Made by a program: the position numbers and the translations under genes. The notes under the pieces are model-generated. The model had not been told where the DNA came from, did no database searches, and saw only the letters and a list, made by a program, of their open reading frames with translations. From positions 1-64,000 of the forward strand of contig MOEB01000016.1 of the NCBI GenBank assembly GCA_001939945.1: 64,000 nt of DNA. The letters are read 5' to 3'. Source of the DNA: Aerophototrophica crusticola (GTDB lineage Bacteria; Pseudomonadota; Alphaproteobacteria; Azospirillales; Azospirillaceae). Shown piece by piece: positions 42,577-49,982 of the stretch; position 1 is the first letter of the stretch, and the number at the start of each line of letters is the position of its first letter.

Positions 42577-42597
42577 TAGGTCAGCACAACTGACCTA
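42577..42597. promoter_or_regulatory. Perfect palindrome TAGGTCAG-N5-CTGACCTA upstream of gltD
   Basis: 8-base arms around CACAA. A further half-like GTCAGCACA occurs at about 42568-42576, a direct repeat of GTCAGCACA in the palindrome. It lies about 155 bases before gltD and 83 after the upstream gene's stop. Probably an operator for a nitrogen or amino-acid regulator controlling glutamate synthase; the regulator is unknown. Confidence 0.6.
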
Positions 42598-42679
42598 TGT
42601 CATGGGCGCGGGTCGATTTGCGCTCGCTCAAGCCCGCCGCATTTCCGGGCAACAAAGATCCATTAGGTCCGAAATGGGA

Positions 42680-43201
42680 CTAATCATCCGTGTCTCGGAT
42701 CGGGAAGCGGAATTCCTTCGGTGTTTTCAAGCCTTTGGCAGCCGCCTCCTCGAGCAGCCTCGCCGTCAGTTCCGGGTCGGGCCGGAACAGGGCGCTTTCC
42801 CGCAGCTCCGGTTCCAGCACCATGGCCCGCCGCACCGCGGCGGCGGCCTTGCCCGCCGGGGTCTCGGAAAAGGCCGCGGCCTCCGCCAGGGCGGGGGTGG
42901 GGACGTACCTGGCCAGGGTCTCGGCCAGGGCCTCCCGCACCGCGGGGCGGGCGATGTCCTGCAGGCTGGCGGAGGCGGCGTCCAGCTTGGCCTTCACGGC
43001 CGGGTCCAGGTCGGCGGGGATGCGCTTGCCCTGGGCCGCGGCGATGCCCTCCGCCGTGAATTGCAGGTCCAGGTTCAGCAGATTGTTGGCCGCCAGATAG
43101 CGCGCCGCCACGGCCATGGCTTCCGGCGAGGGCTTGGTTTCCGCCAGGGCGGGGGTGGCGAGGAAGCTGAGGGCCAGCAGGCCGGGGATCAGGGAACGCA
43201 T
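42680..43201 (-). CDS. Secreted helical protein, paralogue of its upstream neighbour
   Basis: It has 173 residues with signal peptide 1-20 (SFLATPALAE). The mature part is helical and Ala/Glu-rich, with two long helices carrying AMAVAARYLAANNLLNLDLQF and TAEGIAAAQGKR, then ARPAVREALAETLARYVPTPALAEAAAFSETPAGKAAAAV. The last segment (ALAEAAAFSETPAGKAA) follows the DUF2059-like pattern (L..F..S..G), so a distant member of that family is suggested. Function unknown. Its ATG starts one base after the upstream gene's stop, whose end supplies GAGGAGGAG as ribosome site. Confidence 0.7.
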   Translation of the reverse strand: MRSLIPGLLALSFLATPALAETKPSPEAMAVAARYLAANNLLNLDLQFTAEGIAAAQGKRIPADLDPAVKAKLDAASASLQDIARPAVREALAETLARYVPTPALAEAAAFSETPAGKAAAAVRRAMVLEPELRESALFRPDPELTARLLEEAAAKGLKTPKEFRFPIRDTDD

Positions 43202-43202
43202 C

Positions 43203-43721
43203 TCACTCCTCCTCCTCGACGATCTTGGCCTCGCGCAGCAGCTTGCCCAGCTCCCGCCCGCGACTGGCGAGGGAAAACATGTCGCCCAGGCCCAGCCGGT
43301 CCCGCAGGGCCTCATTGAAGTCCTTCCCGAACTTGGGCGTGTCGGTGTTGGTGGTCAGCGCCTTGCCGGCCTCGCTCCGCCGGAAGTCCAGCAACTGCCG
43401 CAGCTCCTCCGCCGACAGGGACTCGGCCAGGAAGGTGGCCTGGCGTTCCAGCAAGGCTGCCTGCCGTTCCTTCAGGGCGGGCAGGGCCACCGTGTCGAAC
43501 AGGGCCTCCACCTCCGCCCGGCGGCCCTTGTTCTGCTTCTCCCAGGCCTTGACGAAGGCTTTGCGCTGGGCCTCCACCTCCCGGTCGAAGCGGGTGGTGC
43601 CGCCCTCGGCCACGATGCTTCGGGCGATCTCCATCTCCCCCGGATCGAAGCTGCCGGCCCCGGCGGGCCCGGCCATGAGCAGGGCCAGGAAGGGCAGGGG
43701 AAGCAAGGCGCGTGCTGTCAT
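43203..43721 (-). CDS. Secreted DUF2059-like protein
   Basis: It has 172 residues. Signal peptide 1-22 (ALLPLPFLALLMAGPAGAG). The mature protein is helical with the DUF2059 hallmark ESLSAEELRQLLDFRRSEAGKAL near residue 95-118. Charged N-terminal region SFDPGEMEIARSIVAEGGTTRF and acidic end KIVEEEE. Function unknown in the family. Translationally coupled to the following secreted protein. Divergent from uppP with 177 bases between. Confidence 0.75.
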   Translation of the reverse strand: MTARALLPLPFLALLMAGPAGAGSFDPGEMEIARSIVAEGGTTRFDREVEAQRKAFVKAWEKQNKGRRAEVEALFDTVALPALKERQAALLERQATFLAESLSAEELRQLLDFRRSEAGKALTTNTDTPKFGKDFNEALRDRLGLGDMFSLASRGRELGKLLREAKIVEEEE

Positions 43722-43832
43722 GGCGCATCCATAATGGGGGCCGGGGGCGGCCGGCCTGGTTGTCGAAGGCCCCCACTCATGCACGCGTGCCGCGGGTAAG
43801 GCTGTGACCGCCGTCGCACCCCCACCGGCCGC

Positions 43833-43862
43833 CTGTCGCCCGACGGGGCTTGCTGCTATAAG
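43833..43862 (+). promoter_or_regulatory. Candidate promoter of uppP
   Basis: CTGTCG (43833-43838), 18 bases, TATAAG (43857-43862), ending 36 bases before the TTG start. Confidence 0.4.
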
Positions 43863-43898
43863 CGGCGCGCCCGATACCACTGCCAGGGACTGCGGACC

Positions 43899-44708
43899 TT
43901 GACCGACCTCGCCACCTACCTCGACGCCGTCATCCTCGGCATCGTCGAGGGCCTGCTGGAATTCCTGCCCGTCTCCTCCACCGGGCACCTGCTGCTGGCG
44001 GGCAAGCTGATCGGGTTCGAGGGGCCGCCGGGCATGGTGTTCGAGGTGGTGATCCAGCTCGGTGCCATCCTGGCGGTGCTGGTCACCTATTTCGGCCGAC
44101 TCTGGAAGGTGCTGGTCGGGCTGCCGACGGATCCCTATGCCCGCCGATTCGCCGGCGTCATCCTGCTGGCCTTCCTCCCGTCGGCCCTGATCGGGGCCAA
44201 GCTGCACGGCTTCATCAAGGGGGTGCTGTTCGACCCGGTGGTGGTGTGCGTCGCCCTGATCGTGGGCGGCATCGTCATCCTGCTGGTGGAGAAGCGCCTG
44301 CCGCCCACCAAGGTCTGCGCGGTGGAGCAGTTCAGCTTCCCCCTGGCCCTGAAGATCGGCTTCTTCCAGTGCTTGGCCATGATCCCGGGCGTTTCCCGCT
44401 CCGGCGCCACCATCATCGGCTCCCTGCTGATGGGGGTGGAGCGCAAGACGGCGGCGGAGTTCAGCTTCTTCCTGGCCATCCCCACCATGCTGGGGGCCGC
44501 CACCTACGACATCTACAAGAACCGCGACGTGCTGACCGTGGACAGCACCGGCCTGATCGCCGTGGGCTTCGTGGTGGCCTTCATCGCCGCCCTGGCCTCG
44601 GTCCGGCTGCTGCTTGGCATCGTCAGCCGCTACGGCTTCGCCCCCTTCGCCTGGTACCGCATCGCCGCGGGCAGCCTGTTCCTGGCGGGGCTGTATTTGT
44701 GGGGGTAG
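43899..44708 (+). CDS. uppP: Undecaprenyl-diphosphatase UppP (BacA)
   Basis: Inner-membrane enzyme that recycles the C55 lipid carrier of peptidoglycan and O-antigen synthesis; overexpression gives bacitracin resistance. It has 269 residues, eight or so membrane helices. Both active-site motifs are present: GIVEGLLEFLPVSSTGHLLLAG and IPGVSRSGATIIGSLLMGVERKTAAEFSFFLAIP. Starts at TTG 43899 with AGGGACTGCGGACC upstream and the usual MTDLATYLDAVILGIVEG beginning. A bidirectional terminator separates it from the convergent NDUFA9-like gene. Confidence 0.96.
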   Translation: MTDLATYLDAVILGIVEGLLEFLPVSSTGHLLLAGKLIGFEGPPGMVFEVVIQLGAILAVLVTYFGRLWKVLVGLPTDPYARRFAGVILLAFLPSALIGAKLHGFIKGVLFDPVVVCVALIVGGIVILLVEKRLPPTKVCAVEQFSFPLALKIGFFQCLAMIPGVSRSGATIIGSLLMGVERKTAAEFSFFLAIPTMLGAATYDIYKNRDVLTVDSTGLIAVGFVVAFIAALASVRLLLGIVSRYGFAPFAWYRIAAGSLFLAGLYLWG

Positions 44709-44734
44709 GCCCAACCCCCAGCCGCCGAAACAAA

Positions 44735-44760
44735 AAGGGCCGGTCAACCGACCGGCCCTT
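44735..44760. terminator. Bidirectional terminator between uppP and the NDUFA9-like gene
   Basis: AAGGGCCGGTC (44735-44745) pairs perfectly with GACCGGCCCTT (44750-44760) around a 4-base loop. AAAAA precedes it, which gives a T-run on the minus strand. Confidence 0.85.
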
Positions 44761-44786
44761 CTGCATTCACTGGATCGCTTGCAACC

Positions 44787-45812
44787 TCACACCGCCCCGC
44801 CACGGCCGGTCGCGTCCGGCTTGGTGGCGAAGGGCGCGCTGGGGCGGGCGACCTGCGGGCTGGACTGGGCATAGCGGCCGCCGATGCGGAACTTGTCCAG
44901 GTAGGTGGGCAGGATCACCTCCGCCGCCGTGGGGTCGATTCCAAGGTCCGGCAGGCCGGGATAGCGGCCGGACACGACGTTGTCCGTCTTCAGCAGCTCC
45001 ACCTGGTCGGGGGTCAGCAGCTTGCCCGGCAGGTATTGCAGGATGGCGCCCTGGAGCTTGGCCAGGCCGAAGGGGATGTTCAGCATCCACTTCTTGGGCT
45101 TGCCGATCTCCCGCACCGTCAGCTGCAACAGCTCCTTGAAGCTGTAGGTGAAGGGACCGCCCAGCTCATAGGTCTTTCCCTTGCTCTCCGTCGTGGACAG
45201 GGCGGCCATCACCGCGTCGGCCACGTCACCCACATAGACCGGCTGGAACCGGGTATGCCCGCCGCCGATCAGGGGCAGGAAGGGCAGGACCCGTGCCATG
45301 TGGGCGAAACGGTTGAAGAAGTTGTCCGACGGCCCGAACACGATGGAGGGGCGGAAGATCGTCGCCTCCGGGAAGGCGGCCAGCACGGCTTGCTCCCCCG
45401 CCGCCTTGCTCCGGGCATAGGCGCTGGCGGAATTGGCGTCGGCCCCCAGGGCGGACATGTGCACATAGCGCTCCACGCCCGCGGCCTTGGCGGCGCGGGC
45501 GATGCGGGCGGCGGCCTCCGCCTGCACGGCGTCAAAGGTGTTCTTCTTGCCGGACGGGGCCAGGATGCCGATCAGGTTGATGACCAAATCGGCCCCCTCC
45601 ACCGCGGCGGCCACGACCTGGTCGTCATGGATGTTGGTGGCCAGCGGCACGATCTGGCCGGGCACGCCCAGGGTGCGCAGGTGGAAGCCGTCGGCCGGGT
45701 GGCGGGAGGGCACGCGGATGACGCAGCCGGTCTTGGCCAGGCGCTGGATGATGTGCCGCCCCAGGAACCCCGACCCGCCGAAAACCACCGCGCCCCGATA
45801 CCGGTAGACCAT
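44787..45812 (-). CDS. NDUFA9-family NAD(P)-binding protein (complex I accessory type)
   Basis: It has 341 residues of the atypical short-chain dehydrogenase/epimerase class. N-terminal Rossmann motif VVFGGSGFLGRHIIQRLA, then ADLVINLIGIL, VHMSALGADANSASAYARSKAAGE and IFRPSIVFGPSDNFFNRFA. Alphaproteobacterial members are the bacterial counterparts of the mitochondrial complex I subunit NDUFA9, which binds NADPH but is not catalytic in electron transfer. The Tyr-x-x-x-Lys pair of SDRs is present as YARSK. ATG 45812 follows AAGGAAGACG. Monocistronic. Confidence 0.9.
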   Translation of the reverse strand: MVYRYRGAVVFGGSGFLGRHIIQRLAKTGCVIRVPSRHPADGFHLRTLGVPGQIVPLATNIHDDQVVAAAVEGADLVINLIGILAPSGKKNTFDAVQAEAAARIARAAKAAGVERYVHMSALGADANSASAYARSKAAGEQAVLAAFPEATIFRPSIVFGPSDNFFNRFAHMARVLPFLPLIGGGHTRFQPVYVGDVADAVMAALSTTESKGKTYELGGPFTYSFKELLQLTVREIGKPKKWMLNIPFGLAKLQGAILQYLPGKLLTPDQVELLKTDNVVSGRYPGLPDLGIDPTAAEVILPTYLDKFRIGGRYAQSSPQVARPSAPFATKPDATGRGGAV

Positions 45813-46032
45813 CGTCTTCCTTGCCCCCTTCGCCACCCCGACGCCGCCCCTACGGCCGGCAAACCCCAGATACGCCGGCACAACAGCCGGCAGGCCGCAC
45901 CGGCCCATGGGCGGCGGCGGCGGGCTGTGGTTATATACAAGGGATTAAGGCCTTTCCAGCGTCGGGACTGACGCAGGACCAAGGGGCAGGGAAGCGGCGG
46001 GGACAGGCCGCCCGAAAAATGCAAAATCGGTG

Positions 46033-46059
46033 TTGACTCGCCTGGGGCGCCTCTATAAA
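46033..46059 (+). promoter_or_regulatory. Promoter of the first tRNA-Leu gene
   Basis: TTGACT (46033-46038) and TATAAA (46054-46059) with 15 bases between, 20 bases before the tRNA. The GC-rich stretch after the -10 looks like a stringent discriminator. Confidence 0.55.
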
Positions 46060-46079
46060 CACCCCGCTCACCGGACGAC

Positions 46080-46164
46080 GCCCAGGTGGCGGAATTGGTA
46101 GACGCGCAGGTTTCAGGTACCTGTGCCGCAAGGCGTGGAAGTTCGAGTCTTCTCCTGGGCACCA
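46080..46164 (+). tRNA. tRNA-Leu (anticodon CAG), copy 1
   Basis: Acceptor GCCCAGG (46080-46086) pairs with CCTGGGC (46154-46160), followed by discriminator A and an encoded CCA. The anticodon arm CAGGT-TTCAGGT-ACCTG has loop TTCAGGT, giving anticodon CAG for CUG codons. T-arm with GTTCGAGTC. The long variable arm (GCCGCAAGGCGTGG region) marks a class II tRNA. CUG is by far the commonest Leu codon in this GC-rich DNA. Confidence 0.97.
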
Positions 46165-46274
46165 CTCCGTCGTCAGGTAACGCAAGTCGGGCCGCCGGTC
46201 ATCGCGCGGCCCGATGCGTTTATAGAGTAGAGAGCAAGCGTATGGGTTAAGGGCCCCCGGGCCCGCTTGGCGAC

Positions 46275-46359
46275 GCCCAGGTGGCGGAATTGGTAGACGC
46301 GCAGGTTTCAGGTACCTGTGCCGCAAGGCGTGGAAGTTCGAGTCTTCTCCTGGGCACCA
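46275..46359 (+). tRNA. tRNA-Leu (anticodon CAG), copy 2
   Basis: Identical over all 85 bases to copy 1, and the identity also includes the CGAC just before each gene. 110 bases separate the genes, with a possible own -10 (TATAGA near 46221). Recent duplication or gene conversion keeps them identical. Confidence 0.97.
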
Positions 46360-46378
46360 ACGTCGTCAAGTCATCGCG

Positions 46379-46416
46379 TTTCAGGCAAGGCCGCCGGTCC
46401 CCCGGCGGCCTGAAAT
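46379..46416 (+). terminator. Hairpin after the tRNA-Leu pair
   Basis: GGCCGCCGG (46389-46397) pairs with CCGGCGGCC (46402-46410), extended by TTTCAGG and CCTGAAA outside. Followed by TGTTT. Confidence 0.75.
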
Positions 46417-46485
46417 GTTTCCGGGCCCTGCTTTCCCTGGCATGGGATTTGGGACCCGAGGGCTGACCAGACGGGGGAGCATGCC

Positions 46486-47097
46486 ATGCCCATCGACCTT
46501 TACGACGGTGACCTTCCGGACGGGCTGGACCTTGGCCCCGTCGTCGCCATCGATACCGAGACCATGGGCCTGAACCCGGCCCGCGACCGGCTCTGCCTCG
46601 TGCAGCTTTCCTCTGGCGACGGCCGCTCCCACCTGGTGCAGCTCCGCCAGGGTCAGTATGACGCGCCGAACCTGAAGCGCCTGCTGACCGACCCGGCCAC
46701 CCTGAAGCTGTTCCACTTCGCCCGATTCGACATCGCCGTGATGAAGGCCTACCTCGGCGTCGTCTGCGCGCCGGTGTACTGCACCAAGATCGCCTCCAAG
46801 CTGGTGCGCACCTTCACCGACCGGCACGGGTTGAAGGACCTGACGAAGGACCTGCTGGGGGTCGAGATCTCCAAGCAGCAGCAGTCCAGCGACTGGGGCG
46901 CCCCGGAGCTGACGGCGGAGCAGCTGAAGTACGCCGCCGCCGACGTGCTGCACCTGCATGAGCTGAAGGCCAGGCTGGACGTCATGCTGGCCCGCGAAGG
47001 GCGGACGGAGCTGGCGCGGGCCTGCTTCGACTTCCTGCCCACCCGCGCCCTGCTGGACCTGGGCGGCTGGGAAGACCCGGACATCTTCGCGCACTGA
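46486..47097 (+). CDS. rnd: Ribonuclease D, short form
   Basis: DEDDy 3'-5' exoribonuclease acting in tRNA 3' maturation. It has 203 residues and only the catalytic domain; the HRDC domains of long RNase D are missing, as is common in alphaproteobacteria. Catalytic acids: Asp23 and Glu25 (DTETMG), Asp in FARFDIAVMKAYL, then Tyr and Asp in KYAAADVLHLHELK. The second ATG (46486) is chosen because GGGGGAG is properly spaced from it. It lies directly downstream of two tRNA genes, a suggestive neighbour. Confidence 0.93.
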   Translation: MPIDLYDGDLPDGLDLGPVVAIDTETMGLNPARDRLCLVQLSSGDGRSHLVQLRQGQYDAPNLKRLLTDPATLKLFHFARFDIAVMKAYLGVVCAPVYCTKIASKLVRTFTDRHGLKDLTKDLLGVEISKQQQSSDWGAPELTAEQLKYAAADVLHLHELKARLDVMLAREGRTELARACFDFLPTRALLDLGGWEDPDIFAH

Positions 47098-47281
47098 CAT
47101 CCCGACTGGCCGGGACGGGTCCCCGGCCCATCGGTTAGGTCCCAAGGGCGTGCGCGCCGTCACAGACGGGGGGGCGCCCTTGGTCCAAAGGGGAAGAGCC
47201 CCCAGTTTGACCGCGGAATCGCCCGTCGGGTAAAGTCCCGGCGGGCATGGTGCCCGGAACAGTGAGCTTGACGCCTCAGGC

Positions 47282-47980
47282 ATGACCGCCCCCACACCCA
47301 GCGACGGCGCCCGGCCCGACGACCCGACCGCCCGGGCCGAGCGGCATGCCGCGGCCGCGGCGGCCATGGCGCCGCGCCGGCGGGGCGGCCCGCGGGACCC
47401 CCACGCCCATACCCGCGCCGTGAACACGGCCAAGGTGGCCCTGCCGGCCCTGGCGGCCCTGGTGCTGCTGCTGGTGGGCGCCTGGCCCCTGGTCACCGGC
47501 GACCATGAGACCCGCAAGGCCGGCCCCGAATCCGGGGAGCTGGAGATGGTGGACGCCCGCTATGTGGGTACCGACCAGACCGCCCGGCCGTTCGAGGTGC
47601 GCGCCAACCGCGTGGTGCAGACCGGCCAGGGCGGCAAGCTGGTGGAGCTGGTGGAGCCGCAGGCGGAGATCACCCTCCAGGGCGGCGACTGGCTGAGCAT
47701 CACCGCCGAGCGGGGACGCTATGACCAGACCAGCGGCCATCTGTCGCTGGAAGGCAAGGTGCAGTTCTTCCATGACGGCGGCTACGAGTTCCTGACGGAC
47801 CAGGCCGAGCTGGACACCACCAAGGGCTTGGCCTGGGGTGACCGGCCGGTACGCGGTCAGGGCCCCTTCGGCGACATCGACGCGGGCGGCTTCCGCATCG
47901 TCGATGACGGCAATACCATCGTCTTCACCGGCAAGGCCCGCCTGCGGCTGGACGGCAACGGCACGCGGAGACCCGGATGA
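47282..47980 (+). CDS. lptC: LPS export protein LptC
   Basis: Bitopic inner-membrane protein that passes lipopolysaccharide from LptB2FG to LptA. It has 232 residues: an unusually long basic, Pro/Ala-rich cytoplasmic N-terminus (1-50), one membrane helix (about 52-71, VALPALAALVLLLVGAWPLV) and a periplasmic beta-jellyroll (about 85-225: VDARYVGTDQTARPFEVRANRVV, ERGRYDQTSGHLSLEGKVQFFHDGGYEFLTDQAELD). Its stop overlaps lptA by four bases (ATGA). Position before lptA-lptB-rpoN is the classical order. Confidence 0.93.
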   Translation: MTAPTPSDGARPDDPTARAERHAAAAAAMAPRRRGGPRDPHAHTRAVNTAKVALPALAALVLLLVGAWPLVTGDHETRKAGPESGELEMVDARYVGTDQTARPFEVRANRVVQTGQGGKLVELVEPQAEITLQGGDWLSITAERGRYDQTSGHLSLEGKVQFFHDGGYEFLTDQAELDTTKGLAWGDRPVRGQGPFGDIDAGGFRIVDDGNTIVFTGKARLRLDGNGTRRPG

Positions 47981-48900
47981 GCAGCCCCCGCCCGATGAAC
48001 CGCATCCTGGCGCGCACCCTGGCCCTGGCCCTGCTTGGCGGCGGGATCGCGACGCTGCCGTTGGGCCTCCGCCCCGCCGACGCCCAGCCCGCCAGCCTGG
48101 AACTTGGCGGCAAGCAGCCGGTGGACATCACCGCCCAGGGCGGGTTCGAGTTCCATGACAAGGAAAAGGTGGCCATCGCCCGCGGCGGCGCCACCGCCGT
48201 TCAGGGCGACGTCACCCTGAAGGCCCGCACCCTGGCCGCCTATTTCCGGGAGGCGCCGGGCGGCGCGAACGAGGTCTACCGACTGGCCGCCGAGGGGGGC
48301 GTGGAGATCGCCAGCCCCGACCAGACAGCCTATGGCGAGCGCGGCGTGTATGACCTGGACAAGGGCGTGGCCGTGCTCAGCGGCGGCGACCTGAAGCTGG
48401 TGACGAAGCAGGACGTGGTGACCGCCAAGGACACGCTGGAATACTGGCGCGACCAGGACTTGGCCGTGGCCCGCGGCGACGCGGTGGCCGTGCGGGAGAA
48501 CAGCCGCGTTCGCGCCGACCGGCTGGTGGGCCTGATGCAGGAGAACGCGGAAGGCCAAGTGGAGCTGACCCGCATCGACGCGGAGGGCAACGTGGTCATC
48601 ACCACCCCGTCGGAGGTGGCCCGCGGTGACCGCGGCACCTATGACATCGGGCAGAAGGTGGCCATCCTGACCGGCAACGTGAAGATCACCCGCGGCCGCA
48701 ACCAGTTGAACGGCAACGCGGCGGAGGTGAACCTGGAGACGGGGATCAGCCGCCTGCTGTCCAACCCGCCCCGCGCCGCCGGTGCCGCCGCCCCCGCGCC
48801 GGCGGACAGCGACCGGGTCCGCGGCCTGTTCATCCCGGAAAGGCAGTCCAAGCCCGCCACCACCCCGCCTGCCGGCGGTCAAGGGAGCAACCAGCCATGA
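47977..48900 (+). CDS. lptA: LPS transport periplasmic protein LptA
   Basis: Periplasmic bridge protein of the Lpt machine. It has 307 residues, longer than E. coli LptA (185), as in many alphaproteobacteria. Signal peptide to about 36 (...ADAQ), then a repeated OstA-type jellyroll: PVDITAQGGFEFHDKEKVAIARGGATAVQGDVTLKARTLAAYF, GVEIASPDQTAYGERGVYDLDKGVAVLSGG, VAIARGDAVAVRENSRVRADRLV, GNVVITTPSEVARGDRGTYDIGQKVAILTGNVKITRG. A Pro/Ala-rich C-terminal tail follows. Overlaps lptB by four bases. Confidence 0.92.
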   Translation: MSSPRPMNRILARTLALALLGGGIATLPLGLRPADAQPASLELGGKQPVDITAQGGFEFHDKEKVAIARGGATAVQGDVTLKARTLAAYFREAPGGANEVYRLAAEGGVEIASPDQTAYGERGVYDLDKGVAVLSGGDLKLVTKQDVVTAKDTLEYWRDQDLAVARGDAVAVRENSRVRADRLVGLMQENAEGQVELTRIDAEGNVVITTPSEVARGDRGTYDIGQKVAILTGNVKITRGRNQLNGNAAEVNLETGISRLLSNPPRAAGAAAPAPADSDRVRGLFIPERQSKPATTPPAGGQGSNQP

Positions 48901-49700
48901 AGCGCCCCAACGACGAGCAGCCCGCCGGCACCGGCGTGGCCGAGGCTGAGCGGCCGGGCCCGCGGCTGGTGGCCAACAACACCGGCCTCGTCGCCTCCAA
49001 GCTGGGCAAGTCCTACAAGGGCCGGCCGGTGCTGCGCGACGTCAGCCTGTCCGTGAAGCGGGGGGAGGCGGTGGGCCTGCTGGGCCCCAACGGCGCCGGC
49101 AAGACCACCTGCTTCTACATCATCACCGGCCTGATCCTGCCGGACTACGGCACCATCACCCTGGACGGGTTGGCGGTGACGGAACTGCCCATGTACCGAC
49201 GGGCGCGGCTGGGCATCGGCTACCTGCCGCAGGAGGCCAGCATCTTCCGCGGCCTGTCGGTGGAGAACAACATCCGCGCTGTGCTGGAGGTGGTGGAGCC
49301 CAACCGCGACACGCGGGAGCAGATGCTGGACGAGCTGCTGGCGGAGTTCAGCATCACCCACCTGCGCCGCACCCCCGCCCTGGCCCTGTCGGGCGGTGAG
49401 CGGCGGCGCGTGGAGATCGCCCGGGCCCTGGCCTCCCAGCCCCATTTCATCTTGCTGGACGAGCCCTTCGCCGGCATCGACCCCATCGCCGTCAACGATA
49501 TCCGCGAGCTGGTCAGCCATCTGCGGGAGCGGGGGATCGGCGTGCTGATCACCGACCACAATGTGCGCGAGACCCTGGACATCGTGGACCGCGCCTACAT
49601 CCTGCACGACGGCAAGGTGCTGATGGAGGGCGAGCCGTCGGAGATCGTCGCCCACAAGGACGTGCGCCGCGTGTACCTGGGCGAGCGGTTCAGCCTGTAA
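48897..49700 (+). CDS. lptB: LPS export ABC transporter ATP-binding protein LptB
   Basis: ATPase of the LptB2FG exporter. It has 267 residues: Walker A GPNGAGKTT (63-71), Q-loop in YLPQEASIFRGL, signature LSGGERRRVEIARAL, Walker B FILLDEPFAGIDP, and switch His in ITDHNVRETL. The N-terminal 25 residues are a polar extension not found in E. coli. It couples to lptA by an ATGA overlap; lptF and lptG are elsewhere, as usual. Followed by a 282-base gap before rpoN. Confidence 0.96.
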   Translation: MKRPNDEQPAGTGVAEAERPGPRLVANNTGLVASKLGKSYKGRPVLRDVSLSVKRGEAVGLLGPNGAGKTTCFYIITGLILPDYGTITLDGLAVTELPMYRRARLGIGYLPQEASIFRGLSVENNIRAVLEVVEPNRDTREQMLDELLAEFSITHLRRTPALALSGGERRRVEIARALASQPHFILLDEPFAGIDPIAVNDIRELVSHLRERGIGVLITDHNVRETLDIVDRAYILHDGKVLMEGEPSEIVAHKDVRRVYLGERFSL

Positions 49701-49982
49701 CGCCTCCCGGCCCATGCGACACATTCCCCCTCTCCACCGGGGAGGGGCGGGGTAGGGGGTCACGCTTTCCCCCGGGCCCCGGGCCGGGACGCGCCCCATA
49801 TCCCCGGTTGTCCAAGCCGTTCCGGCCCCGCAACCGGTCTTTCCCCAACTGTCAAGTCATATCCTATGTCCGCGCAAAGGAATTGCGCGGGGGACGGCCC
49901 CGCGGGACTGTTGCGAAGCCGGGGCGGATACCCGTAGGGTGATGCGCATCGCCTTCCCCGGTTCGGTCACCACAGCAGTCCC

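Noticed and set aside
46080-46359. Attachment site / integrated element at the tRNA-Leu pair
   Set aside because: The duplication is a complete tRNA with only 110 bases between and no integrase or phage gene nearby.
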